Part shown: positions 38,621 through 48,100 of the stretch, one piece after another
How the letters are laid out: every line of letters begins with the position of its first letter
How positions within the stretch are numbered: position 1 is the first letter of the stretch
Assembly (NCBI RefSeq): GCF_003253995.1
Contig: NZ_QKZL01000007.1
Coordinates: 62,001-126,000, forward strand
DNA length: 64,000 bases
Reading direction: 5' to 3'
Source: Palleronia aestuarii
GTDB lineage: Bacteria > Pseudomonadota > Alphaproteobacteria > Rhodobacterales > Rhodobacteraceae
Position numbers and translations under genes: made by a program
Notes under the pieces: generated by a model
The model's input: the letters and a program-made list of their open reading frames with translations, nothing else
Told to the model about the DNA's origin: nothing
Database searches by the model: none

Positions 38621-39601
38621 TCAGTTCGTCCCCGTCAGTTCGTATTTGGGCAGGCCCAGCTTGGCGCGATCGACAGGGCCCGCGGCCGCTGCGGTGCGCC
38701 GTGCGATGCGCAGGCGCGCAGACCGCGCGCGCGGATTGCGGTCGCGTTCCGCCGCATCCGCGGCGATCCCCTTCGAGACCCGGTCGAAGCGCGGCTCTTC
38801 CTCCGCCAGGGCCGGGGCGTACCGGTTTGCGGCGCCACCGGCCCCGGAACGCTGCTGCAGGAACCGCTTGACCACCCGGTCCTCCAGCGAATGGAAGCTC
38901 ACCACGGCGAGGTGCCCGCCCGGGGCGAGCGCGCGCTCGGCTGCCTCGAGCCCCGCGACGAGCTGACCGAATTCGTCGTTCACCGCGATGCGCAGCGCCT
39001 GGAAGGCGCGGGTCGCGGGATGGCTCTGGCCGGGCTTCGGGCGAGGCAGCACACGCTCCACCAGGGCGGCGAGCGCAGCTGTCGTGTCGAGCGGAGCCTT
39101 CGACCTCTCGGCGACGATGGCGCGGGCGATCCGCCGGGCGGCCCGCTCCTCCCCGAAATGATAGAGAATATCGGCCAGCACGGCCTCGTCCGCCTCCCCG
39201 ACGAGGCGCGCGGCGGTCAAATCGCCCGTGCCCATCCGCATGTCGAGCGGCCCATCACGGAGAAACGAGAACCCCCTCTCCGGCCGGTCGAGCTGCATGG
39301 AGGAAACGCCGAGATCGAGGACCACGCCCGCGACGGGCTTATCTGCCTGGGTATCCAGAGCCGAGAACGTCTCCTCGACGAGGCGGAGCGCCGTGCCGTA
39401 CTCCGCAGCCCAGTTCGCCGCTTCCGCGAGAACGCTCGGATCGCGGTCGATACCGATGACCTGGTCGGCACCCGCGGCGAGAAGCCCCTTCGCGTATCCA
39501 CCCGCCCCGAACGTGCCGTCGATCCACGTCCCCGATACAGGGGCGCATCGCTCGAGGATCGGGTCGAGCAGGACGGGAATATGCGGCGGTCCGGCTATCA
39601 C
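38621..39601 (-). CDS. rsmH: 16S rRNA (cytosine(1402)-N4)-methyltransferase
   Basis: 326 residues from [16 protein letters not shown], the SAM loop [24 protein letters not shown], and [17 protein letters not shown] near the C terminus. It methylates N4 of C1402 in the ribosomal P site. Also known as MraW, it is the second gene of the dcw cluster, 3 bp after mraZ. Confidence 0.96.
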   Translation of the reverse strand: MIAGPPHIPVLLDPILERCAPVSGTWIDGTFGAGGYAKGLLAAGADQVIGIDRDPSVLAEAANWAAEYGTALRLVEETFSALDTQADKPVAGVVLDLGVSSMQLDRPERGFSFLRDGPLDMRMGTGDLTAARLVGEADEAVLADILYHFGEERAARRIARAIVAERSKAPLDTTAALAALVERVLPRPKPGQSHPATRAFQALRIAVNDEFGQLVAGLEAAERALAPGGHLAVVSFHSLEDRVVKRFLQQRSGAGGAANRYAPALAEEEPRFDRVSKGIAADAAERDRNPRARSARLRIARRTAAAAGPVDRAKLGLPKYELTGTN

Positions 39602-39604
39602 GGC

Positions 39605-40108
39605 TCAATCGTCGTCGTCGTCGCCGGGCAGGTAGGTGTTCGGATCCTTGTCCGGATCATAACCCTCCTCGATCTCGAGCTGACCCATCGGCGCGGTATC
39701 GTACTCGTCGGGGTTCCAGATCAGGAAGGTCTCCCCGTTGCCCACCACCCGCGCCGAATCCGTGAGGCCGAGCTTGTCGCGGATCTTGGCACTCAGAACG
39801 ATGCGGCCCGTATCGTCGACGGTGAGCGTGGACGCCTGGCGATAGTAAAGTTTCTGCAGGTCGTCGCGTTTCTGCGATCCATTAGACATCTTCGCTATCT
39901 TCTTGGCGCGCTTCATCATTTCCTTGATCGGAAGAACCTCGAGGTAGTTGCGACGGTGATCGCCGTAGACAAGAACCATGGAAGCCTTGCCGCCAGGCGC
40001 GCAATTCGGGTCGCCATCCTCGAGTTCGCGTCTGAAATCGGCTGGAATCGACAACCGGCCCTTGCCGTCGATCTTGTTGTCGTGGTCGCCGATGAACAGA
40101 CCGAACAC
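39605..40108 (-). CDS. mraZ: Transcriptional regulator MraZ
   Basis: 167 residues from GTG at 40108, with GGAGAGG upstream. Two AbrB/SpoVT-like half-domains carry the DxxxR motifs: DGKGRLSIPADFR near the N terminus and DDTGRIVLSAKIRD in the middle. MraZ forms ring oligomers and controls the dcw promoter in other bacteria. The acidic C-terminal tail (PGDDDDD) is unremarkable. I could not find the tandem TGGGN boxes that MraZ binds in E. coli. The gene is preceded by a long leader with a terminator-like hairpin. Confidence 0.95.
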   Translation of the reverse strand: MFGLFIGDHDNKIDGKGRLSIPADFRRELEDGDPNCAPGGKASMVLVYGDHRRNYLEVLPIKEMMKRAKKIAKMSNGSQKRDDLQKLYYRQASTLTVDDTGRIVLSAKIRDKLGLTDSARVVGNGETFLIWNPDEYDTAPMGQLEIEEGYDPDKDPNTYLPGDDDDD

Positions 40109-40154
40109 CGCGCCTCTCCCGAACCGTCCCCGTGGCCATGTTTTCCGGTGCTGG

Positions 40155-40198
40155 AACGAAAACGGCGATCCGAACTGCTGCCACTGTCCGGATCGCCG
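40155..40198 (-). terminator. Terminator-like hairpin in the mraZ leader
   Basis: On the minus strand, stem CGGCGATCCG, a 16-nt loop, CGGATCGCCG (40198 down to 40163), then TTTTCGTT. The stem is 10 bp with no mismatch. It ends about 55 bp before the mraZ GTG, so transcripts entering dcw from upstream must pass it. In Rhodobacter sphaeroides premature termination in the dcw leader releases the sRNA UpsM; this hairpin is in the equivalent place. Confidence 0.75.
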
Positions 40199-40400
40199 CC
40201 GTTATCCCGTCACCGGGTGTCCGATTGCGCGCGCCACCTAGGGGGATGTCTGCTCGCCCGCGCATCGGAACTTCGAGTATCGAAGAATGTTTGCCTGTAT
40301 GAGACCTAAGCCCCTGTTATCGTTGAAGCCTTGCGATTTCTTCCGACCGCCTCGGCCCTGCTCTTCGATGACGTATGATTGGCATGGTACTGCATGGGAA
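40155..40400 (-). ncRNA. UpsM-like leader sRNA of the dcw cluster (5' end approximate)
   Basis: The minus-strand region upstream of mraZ is gene-free and less GC-rich than its surroundings, and it ends in the hairpin/U-tract at 40198-40155. In R. sphaeroides the dcw leader is about 270 nt and yields a roughly 200-nt sRNA, UpsM, by termination and RNase E processing. Position and structure match here, but I did not compare sequences and I cannot place the promoter, so the 5' boundary is a guess from the known size. Confidence 0.55.
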
Positions 40401-40559
40401 AGCAACGGATATTTTTGGGAACTCATGCCAACTGGCCGGGATCCTATGGCGAAATGTCCACATAACGCGTGAAACAACGCAATATTTGGATACCTTGCCG
40501 CCTTTCGGCACATGATCTGGAGGCGCCGGAAATTTCGCGTTCAGGTATTTTTTTTGGGA

Positions 40560-41033
40560 TCAGATCATCTCCAAGTTGATTCCTGATCGGTATTCATTCG
40601 AATCGAAGGAGGCATTTTTGGTGCGGGAAGCGATCGAGCGACCCTTGCGCGGGATCATCTCGCCGATGCAGTCCGCAGATACGCCGGAGCTACTTATGCG
40701 TTCGCCGCATAGCAGCATTGAGCCCGATCCGTATTGTGCAACCGCAGAAACGGCGTATGTTGGGATCAACGGCGGCAAGACGATGAGCCGCGATCGGAAA
40801 GGTGATAAAGACAGTAACGTTGGCGTTCAACAGAAATCAGCCCGACAATGCAGCATCTAGCTGTGCGTCGGAAAGAATTCTCCGGGGCAGCCAAACCTCT
40901 TGGACCCAGACGACGCTGTGAGAAGTTGAAGGCCCAGATCGATCCTGAAGATGGAAGTTGGGAACGTCCCGACTCTGGTTTCAGGAGTACGCACGCAACA
41001 CCGTGCGATCCTGGGTTTAGAATAGACGATCGG
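40560..41033. other. Gene-poor divergent region between the two sRNA loci
   Basis: Relatively AT-rich spacer holding no recognisable gene apart from a doubtful small reading frame. It contains small inverted repeats: AGTTGGG/CCCGACT (40956-40962/40968-40974) and CGCACG/CGTGCG (40990-40995/41002-41007). A possible -10 box, TAGAAT, lies at 41018-41023 just before the first hairpin of the plus-strand array; no good -35 matches it. Confidence 0.4.
40621..40860 (+). CDS. Doubtful small hypothetical protein
   Basis: A 79-residue frame from GTG with an excellent AAGGAGG ribosome binding site 7-8 bases upstream. The protein (REAIERPLRGIISPMQ at the start, KSARQCSI at the end) matches no family I recognise. 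Codon use looks normal for this genome in the first 20 codons, then drifts to AT-ending codons. It may be a decayed gene or a chance frame in front of the sRNA array. Confidence 0.25.
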   Translation: MREAIERPLRGIISPMQSADTPELLMRSPHSSIEPDPYCATAETAYVGINGGKTMSRDRKGDKDSNVGVQQKSARQCSI

Positions 41034-41322
41034 ACTGTCCGCTCCTCCCTGGGCAGTTCGTGACTGGCGACGGCACCGACCTCCTCCCCGATGTCGTCGT
41101 CACCCTACAAGGATGCCCAAGGGTATCCACGAGACGCGGTCGAGCCCACCTCCTCCCGGGCGACACCGCTAAACGCGGCGGCGCCGACCTCCTCCCCGGC
41201 GCCGTCGTGACCCCATAGGGCTCAGGCCCAACCGAATGCGAGCATCCCGTCCTCCTCCCTAGGGGTGTTCGCTGTAAGAGCGGCGGCGTCCACCTCCTCC
41301 CGGGCGTCGCCGTTTCTCTTTT
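41034..41322 (+). ncRNA. Tandem CCUCCUCCC-loop sRNA array (cuckoo/CcsR type), three units
   Basis: Six stem-loops expose CTCCTCCC in their loops. Stems (left/right): 41034-41040/41051-41057; 41065-41075/41092-41102; 41136-41147/41158-41169 (interrupted); 41174-41186/41197-41209; 41238-41248/41262-41272; 41281-41291/41302-41312. They form three pairs whose first bases are at 41034, 41136 and about 41238, a 102-bp period. Small hairpins sit between units (41111-41128, 41218-41229). The last stem is followed by TTTCTCTTTT. The loops are complementary to the Shine-Dalgarno sequence. Two-hairpin anti-SD sRNAs of this form are the cuckoo RNAs of Rhizobiales and the CcsR RNAs of R. sphaeroides, which act with Hfq under stress. 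Confidence 0.85.
41281..41322 (+). terminator. Intrinsic terminator ending the hairpin array
   Basis: The sixth CCTCCTCCC hairpin (11-bp stem with two G-U pairs, 41281-41312) is directly followed by TTTCTCTTTT (41313-41322). It fixes the direction of transcription as plus, towards the 3' end of the convergent uvrD gene. Confidence 0.85.
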
Positions 41323-41390
41323 GTAGATCCCGTAACATTCCCCGAAGTCGTCGGCTTGCGCCAGCCGCGTGTTGTCGAACGCCCTTCAGG

Positions 41391-43778
41391 TCAGAACGGC
41401 ACGCCGTCCGCGTTCTGGGCCGGGACGACGAACTTCCCGACGATCTTCTTCGTGCCTGCCTTGTCGAAGGCGATCTCGAGCTTGTCGCCCTCCACACCCA
41501 CGACCCCGCCATAGCCGAACTTCGTGTGGAACACCCGATCCCCGACGGCGAAGGCGGATACGGCGCTGCCGTCGATGACCATCTGGCGGGCCTCCCGCGG
41601 CTGGCTTACCGGCCGATCCGCCGCACGCGCCTGAAGACGCCGCCAGCCCGGGGAATTGTAGACGTTCGCCTCAGCTGCGCGATCGTGCAGGTCGCTCGAC
41701 GCCGCCGCGACGATGGCCGGCGACGCACTCGCCGCCATGCCCGCCGCCCCGTAGCCGCCGCCGTAAAGGCCCGGCGGGGTCAGAACGTCCACGTGGTCCG
41801 CCGGCAATTCGTCGATGAACCGCGAGGGAAGTGCGGATTGCCATTGTCCGTAGACGCGCCGGTTGGCGGCAAAGCTTACGGTCGCGAGCTCTTCCGCGCG
41901 GGTGATCCCGACATAGGCGAGGCGCCGCTCTTCCTCGAGGCCCTTCAGACCCGATTCGTCCATGCTCCGCTGCGAGGGAAAGAGTCCGTCCTCCCAGCCG
42001 GGAAGGAATACGGCGGGAAACTCGAGTCCCTTGGCAGCATGGAGCGTCATGATCGACACCTTCGCGCCGTCGCTCTCGCCGGCATTGTCCATGACGAGCG
42101 CTACATGTTCGAGAAAGCCTTGCAGGTTCTCGAAGGATTCGAGCGCCTTCACGAGTTCCTTGAGGTTCTCGAGCCGCCCCGGTGCCTCCGGCGTCTTGTC
42201 GTTCTGCCAATGCCCGGTATAGCCCGATTCGTCGAGGATGCGCTCCGCCAGCTCAACGTGCGGGGCGCCGCTGCGAACCGCGTCGTTCCAGCGACCGATC
42301 GCATCGACCAGAGCGCGCAACTCCGTCGCGCCGCGCCCGCCCAGCCCCTTCTCGGCAAGCAGGATCCGCGCCCCGTCGACGAGCGTCGTGCCGTTCTCCC
42401 GCGCGCTGCGCTGGATCGCCTGCTGCGCCTTGTCGCCGAGGCCACGCTTCGGCGTGTTGACGATTCGCTCGAAGGCCAGGTCGTCGTCGGGCCCGACGGC
42501 GAGCCGCAGATAGGCCATGGCATCGCGAATCTCCATCCGCTCGTAGAAGCGCGGGCCGCCGATGACCCGGTAGGGCAGACCGATCGTGAGAAACCGGTCC
42601 TCGAACGATCGCATCTGGTGCGACGCGCGCACGAGAATCGCGATCTCGTCGAGACCCACCTTCCGCAAACCGCGCGTGCCGCGCCCGAGCGCCTCGATCT
42701 CCTCGCCGATCCAGCGCGCCTCCTCCTCCCCGTCCCAATGGCCGATGAGGCGCAGCTTCTCGCCCGCCTCTTCCGCGGTCCAGAGCGTCTTGCCGAGCCG
42801 CCCCTCGTTCGCGGCGATCACGCCGGACGCGGCGGCCAGGATGTGCGGGGTCGATCGGTAGTTCTGCTCCAGCCGGACGATCTCCGCCCCCGGAAAATCC
42901 TTTTCGAAGCGCAAAATGTTGCCCACCTCCGCCCCGCGCCAGCCATAGATCGACTGGTCGTCGTCACCGACGCAGCAGACGTTGCGATGCTCTTGGGCGA
43001 GAAGTCTCAGCCAGAGATACTGCGCGACGTTCGTGTCCTGGTACTCGTCGACGAGGATGTAACGAAACCACCTCTGGTACTGGGCGAGCACGTCGGAATG
43101 GGTGCGGAAGATCGTCAGCATGTGAAGCAGGAGATCGCCGAAATCCACCGCGTTCAGGGTCTTCAGACGTTCCTGGTACTGCGCGTAGAGTTCGCTGCCC
43201 CGATGGTTGAAGGCGCCGGCCTCGGAGGCGGGAACGCTTTCCGGCGTCCAGGCGCGGTTCTTCCAACCATCGATGATCGAGGCGAGTTGACGCGGCGGCC
43301 AGCGCTTCTCGTCGATGTTCTCCGCGACGATGAGCTGCTTCAGGAGACGGAGCTGGTCGTCAGTGTCGAGGATGGTGAAGGAGGATTTGAGACCCACGAG
43401 CTCCGCATGGCGACGCAACAGCTTGACGCAGATCGCGTGGAACGTGCCGAGCCACGGCATCCCCTCCACCGTCTGGCCGAGAAGCCGCCCCACCCGCTCC
43501 TTCATCTCCCGCGCGGCCTTGTTCGTGAAGGTGACGGCGAGGATCTCGTTCGGACGTGCGCGCCCGGTCATCATCAAATGCGCGATTCGCGCGGTCAGCG
43601 CCTTGGTCTTCCCGGTGCCCGCGCCGGCGAGCATCAGGACCGGACCGTCGAGCGCCTCAACCGCGCGCCGCTGCGCGGGATTGAGATCGTCGAGATAGGG
43701 CGCCGCGCGGGGCGCCATCGCCCTCTGGGACAGCGGCACGGCCGCGTCGAAGGCGGCATCTTCGGAGGAACTGCTCAT
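41391..43778 (-). CDS. uvrD: UvrD/PcrA-type DNA helicase
   Basis: 795 residues from ATG at 43778; a GTG three codons earlier is possible. Superfamily 1A 3'-5' helicase: Walker A AGAGTGKTKALTARI, DEXX box ILVDEYQDTN, GDDDQSIYGWRGA, QNYRSTPHIL, and VSIMTLHAAKGLEFP (motif V). The C-terminal 60 residues form the Tudor-like RNA polymerase-binding domain (VFHTKFGYGGVVGVEGDKLEIAF), as in PcrA/UvrD. Acts in nucleotide excision and mismatch repair. It ends convergently with the sRNA array, 69 bp after the array's U-tract. Confidence 0.95.
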   Translation of the reverse strand: MSSSSEDAAFDAAVPLSQRAMAPRAAPYLDDLNPAQRRAVEALDGPVLMLAGAGTGKTKALTARIAHLMMTGRARPNEILAVTFTNKAAREMKERVGRLLGQTVEGMPWLGTFHAICVKLLRRHAELVGLKSSFTILDTDDQLRLLKQLIVAENIDEKRWPPRQLASIIDGWKNRAWTPESVPASEAGAFNHRGSELYAQYQERLKTLNAVDFGDLLLHMLTIFRTHSDVLAQYQRWFRYILVDEYQDTNVAQYLWLRLLAQEHRNVCCVGDDDQSIYGWRGAEVGNILRFEKDFPGAEIVRLEQNYRSTPHILAAASGVIAANEGRLGKTLWTAEEAGEKLRLIGHWDGEEEARWIGEEIEALGRGTRGLRKVGLDEIAILVRASHQMRSFEDRFLTIGLPYRVIGGPRFYERMEIRDAMAYLRLAVGPDDDLAFERIVNTPKRGLGDKAQQAIQRSARENGTTLVDGARILLAEKGLGGRGATELRALVDAIGRWNDAVRSGAPHVELAERILDESGYTGHWQNDKTPEAPGRLENLKELVKALESFENLQGFLEHVALVMDNAGESDGAKVSIMTLHAAKGLEFPAVFLPGWEDGLFPSQRSMDESGLKGLEEERRLAYVGITRAEELATVSFAANRRVYGQWQSALPSRFIDELPADHVDVLTPPGLYGGGYGAAGMAASASPAIVAAASSDLHDRAAEANVYNSPGWRRLQARAADRPVSQPREARQMVIDGSAVSAFAVGDRVFHTKFGYGGVVGVEGDKLEIAFDKAGTKKIVGKFVVPAQNADGVPF

Positions 43779-43930
43779 TCTCGGCACGATAGCCGTTCAC
43801 GTGCAGGAACGGAAGTCCGGTGTTCCTCCTCCGTTCCGTTTCAAAGACCAGGTCGAGCGGGCGGCGCGCTGTAGCGGCCATGTCTTGCGATCCGCCTTGC
43901 GCGGCGTCTCCCCCTCTCCATAAGAGAGGG

Positions 43931-45049
43931 ATGGATCTCGACGAACGCTATCCCGCCCTGTCCGACCTCGCCAAACGCGCGCAGCAGCGCATCCCGCATT
44001 TCGTATGGGAATATCTCGACAGCGCGACCGGAAATCAGGCTTCGGCCCATGGCAGCATCGCCGCGCTCGACCGGATCACGCTGGCCCCGCGGGCTCTGCG
44101 CAAGACCGATCCCGACCTCTCGACACGGATGCTCGGTATGAACTGGGATCGGCCATACGGCATCGCGCCCGTCGGCATGTCGGGCCTGATCTGGCCGGGC
44201 GCGGAGCGCTGCCTCGCGGCGGCGGCGCGCGATCACCGCGCGCCCTTCGGCCTCTCGACCGTCGCCGCCGCCACGCCGGAGGATGTCGGTCCGGTCGCGG
44301 GTCCGTCGGGGTGGTTCCAGCTCTATGCACCGGGTGACGAGGGAATTCGCCGCGACATGCTCAAGCGTGCCCGCGATGCCGGGTTCACCGCGCTGATCCT
44401 GACCGCCGACGTCCCCGTGGCCAGCCGGCGAGAGCGGCAGCGCCGCGCGCGGCTCACGAACCCGATGAAGTTCACGCCCCATATCCTCGCGCAGACCGCG
44501 GCAAAGCCCGCCTGGGCGCTCGCGACGGCGCGGGCGGGGATTCCGCGGCTGCGGACGCTCGAACCCTATGCCGATACTGCGAAAGCGCGGGGGGCGACCG
44601 ACCATATCGGCTACCTGCTGCGCACCGCACCCGATTGGGATTATCTCGCGGTGCTGCGCGAGGAATGGGACGGGGCGCTGATCGTCAAGGGCGTCCTCGA
44701 TCCCGAGGATGCGGCGCAGGCCGCCGGGATCGCCGATGCGGTCTGGGTCTCCAACCACGGCGGACGTCAGTTCGAGGCGGCCCCAGCCCCCGCCGACGTC
44801 CTGCCCGCGATCCGTGCCGCGGTCGGCCCGGACGTGCCGCTCATCGCGGATGGCGGCGTTCGCTCGGGGACGGATATCCTCCGCCTGATCTCCCGCGGCG
44901 CGGATTTCGTCATGCTCGGGCGCGCGTTCCACCATGGCCTCGCGGCCTTCGGGCGGCGCGGGGTCGACCATGTCTTCCATATCCTCGACGCGGGTCTCAA
45001 GGCGGATATGGGCCAGCTCGGCATCCACCGCCCCGACGAGGTTCGCTAG
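43931..45049 (+). CDS. FMN-dependent alpha-hydroxy-acid dehydrogenase (LldD-like)
   Basis: 372 residues from ATG at 43931 behind GAGAGGG. TIM-barrel flavoprotein of the L-lactate dehydrogenase/glycolate oxidase family: IAPVGMSGLIWPGAE, LTADVPVASRRERQRR, the catalytic His in VSNHGGRQFEAAPAP, and IADGGVRSGTDILRLISRGAD for FMN phosphate. L-lactate is the likeliest substrate, but mandelate-like or other 2-hydroxy acids are possible. It sits 89 bp before pyc, so it may feed pyruvate to the next enzyme. Confidence 0.88.
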   Translation: MDLDERYPALSDLAKRAQQRIPHFVWEYLDSATGNQASAHGSIAALDRITLAPRALRKTDPDLSTRMLGMNWDRPYGIAPVGMSGLIWPGAERCLAAAARDHRAPFGLSTVAAATPEDVGPVAGPSGWFQLYAPGDEGIRRDMLKRARDAGFTALILTADVPVASRRERQRRARLTNPMKFTPHILAQTAAKPAWALATARAGIPRLRTLEPYADTAKARGATDHIGYLLRTAPDWDYLAVLREEWDGALIVKGVLDPEDAAQAAGIADAVWVSNHGGRQFEAAPAPADVLPAIRAAVGPDVPLIADGGVRSGTDILRLISRGADFVMLGRAFHHGLAAFGRRGVDHVFHILDAGLKADMGQLGIHRPDEVR

Positions 45050-45138
45050 GCTGCCGCTGCCGCCGCATATGTAGGTCCATTGCCGATCCCTGAGGATCGC
45101 CCTAGGCTTTGCTGCACCTGCATAACGGAGGCCAGGCC

Positions 45139-48100
45139 ATGTCCGACTTCAAGAAGATCCTGATTGCCAACCGCGGCGAGATCGCCATCCGCGTGATGCG
45201 GGCGGCCAACGAGCTCGGCAAGCGGACGGTCGCGGTCTTCGCGGAGGAGGACAAGCTCTGCCTGCACCGCTTCAAGGCGGACGAGGCCTACCGGATCGGC
45301 GAAGGCCTGGGGCCTGTCGCGGCCTATCTCTCGATCGAGGAGATAATCCGCGTCGCCCGCCAATCGGGCGCGGACGCGATCCATCCGGGTTATGGCCTCC
45401 TGTCGGAGAACCCCGACTTCGTCGATGCCTGCACGGCAGCCGGGATCGCCTTCATCGGTCCGAAGGCCGACACGATGCGCGCGCTCGGCGACAAGGCCTC
45501 CGCCCGCCGCGTCGCGATCGAGGCGGGCGTGCCGGTGATCCCGGCCTCCGAGGTTCTGGGCGACGATATGGAGAAGATCCGGGCGCAGGCGGAGGAAGTC
45601 GGCTACCCGATCATGCTGAAGGCCTCCTGGGGCGGCGGCGGGCGCGGCATGCGGCCAATCATGAAGCCCGAGGAACTGGAGGAGAAGGTCCGCGAGGGTC
45701 GCCGCGAGGCGGAGGCCGCCTTCGGCAACGGCGAGGGTTATCTCGAGAAGATGATCCTGCGCGCCCGTCACGTTGAGGTGCAGATCCTGGGCGACAGCCA
45801 AGGTCACATCTATCACCTCTGGGAGCGCGACTGCTCCGTCCAGCGGCGCAACCAGAAGGTCGTGGAGCGCGCGCCCGCCCCCTATCTCTCAGGTGCGCAG
45901 CGGGAAAAGCTCTGCAATCTCGGCAAGAAGATCGCGGAGCATGTCGGCTACGAATGCGCCGGGACGATCGAGTTCCTGATGGATATGGAGACGGGCGAGT
46001 TCTACTTCATCGAGGTGAACCCGCGCGTCCAGGTCGAGCATACCGTGACCGAGGAGGTCACCGGCATCGACATCGTCCGCGCGCAGATCCTCATCGCCGA
46101 GGGCAAGTCGCTGATGGAGGCCACGGGCACCGCGAGCCAGTACGACGTGAAGCTCGACGGTCATGCCATCCAGTGCCGCATCACCACCGAAGATCCGACC
46201 AACAACTTCATCCCCGATTACGGCCGCATCACCGCCTATCGCGGCGCGACCGGCATGGGGATACGGCTCGACGGCGGCACCGCCTATTCCGGTGCCGTCA
46301 TCACCCGCTACTACGATTCTCTACTGGAGAAGGTCACCGCCTGGGCGCCCACGCCCGAAGCCGCCATCGCCCGGATGGACCGCGCGCTTCGCGAGTTCCG
46401 CATCCGCGGCGTCTCCACCAACATCGCCTTCGTCGAGAACCTGCTGAAGCACCCGACCTTTCTCAACAACGAGTACCATACCAAGTTCATCGACGAGACG
46501 CCGGAGCTCTTCGACTTTAAGCCGCGGCGTGACCGGGCGACGAAGATCCTCCGCTACGTCGCCGACGTCACGGTGAACGGTCATCCGGAGACCGAAGGCC
46601 GTCCGAGGCCGCCCGCGGGCATTCGCACGCCCACGCCACCGAAACCGCAGACCGAGGCCCCCGCCTCTGGCACGCGTCAGATCCTCGAGGAGAAGGGGCC
46701 GCAGGGGGTCGCCGACTGGATGGCGGCGCAGTCGCGCCTCCTTATCACCGACACGACGATGCGCGACGGGCACCAATCGCTGCTCGCCACGCGCATGCGT
46801 TCGATCGACATGATCCGAGTCGCCCCCACCTACGCCGCGAACATGGCGGGGCTCTTCAGCGTCGAGTGCTGGGGTGGTGCGACCTTCGACGTCGCCTACC
46901 GTTTCCTGCAGGAATGCCCGTGGCAGCGCCTGCGCGACCTGCGCGCGAGGATGCCGAACCTGATGACGCAGATGCTGCTCCGCGCATCGAACGGCGTGGG
47001 CTACACGAACTACCCCGACAACGTCGTCGAGGGTTTCATCGGGCGCGCGGCGGAAAGCGGGGTCGACCTCTTCCGCGTCTTCGATTCGCTGAACTGGGTG
47101 GAGAACATGCGCGTCGCGATGGATGCCGTCATCGCCGCGGAGAAGGTCTGCGAGGGGACGATCTGCTATACCGGCGACATGGCCGACCCGGAGCGGTCCA
47201 AGTACGACCGCGACTATTACGTTAAGATGGGCAAGGATCTGAAGGCCGCCGGCGCGCATGTCCTGGGCGTCAAGGACATGGCGGGGCTGCTGAAACCCGC
47301 CTCCGCCCGGGTTCTCGTGACCGCGCTGAAGGAAGAGGTGGGCCTGCCCATCCATCTGCACAGCCACGACACGGCGGGCATCGCCTGCGCCACGCTTCTC
47401 GCCGCGGCCGATGCGGGCGTCGACGCGGTCGATTGCGCGATGGATTCTCTATCGGGCAACACGAGCCAGGCGACGCTCGGGACCGTCGTCGAGGCTCTGG
47501 CACGGTCGGAGCGCGACACCGGGCTCGACATCGCCGCGATCCGGGCGATCTCGAATTACTGGGAGGCCGTGCGCGAGCATTACGCCGCCTTCGAGAGCGG
47601 GATGCAGGCCCCGGCCTCCGAGGTCTATCTGCACGAGATGCCGGGCGGGCAATTCACCAACCTCAAGGCACAGGCCCGCTCCATGGGGCTCGAGGAGCGC
47701 TGGCACGAGGTCGCGCAGACCTATGCCGACGTGAACCAGATGTTCGGCGACATCGTGAAGGTCACGCCGTCCTCGAAGGTCGTGGGCGACATGGCGCTGA
47801 TGATGGTTTCTCAGGGCCTTTCGCGTGCCGAGGTCGAGGATCCGAAGAAGGACCTCTCCTTCCCCGACAGCGTGATCGACATGATGCGCGGCGCGCTCGG
47901 ACAGCCTCCCGGCGGCTGGCCCCAGGCACTGCAGAAGAAGATCCTCAAGAACGAGACGCCCTATACGGACCGGCCCGGCAAGCACCTCGATCCCGTGGAT
48001 TTCGAGGAGACCCGCGCGGAGGCGTCGAAGGCCGCGGGTGGGGTGGAGATCGATGACGAGGATCTCATGGGCTACCTCATGTATCCCAAGGTCTTCACCG

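Noticed and set aside
40400-40430. Two TGGGA words, possible MraZ boxes
   Set aside because: They are on the opposite strand to mraZ and lack the regular 10-bp spacing of known MraZ sites.
40238-40513. 91-codon minus-strand frame upstream of mraZ
   Set aside because: No ribosome binding site, unusual composition, no recognisable domain; it lies in the putative UpsM-like leader.
40548-40555. Run of eight T on the plus strand, a possible terminator tail
   Set aside because: No stable GC stem directly precedes it; the nearby inverted repeat (40512-40519/40561-40568) spans it rather than preceding it.
41034-41322. CRISPR or transposon end repeats as an explanation of the CCTCCTCCC repeats
   Set aside because: The conserved part is a loop in variable paired stems with covarying bases, ending in a terminator; this is an RNA structure array.
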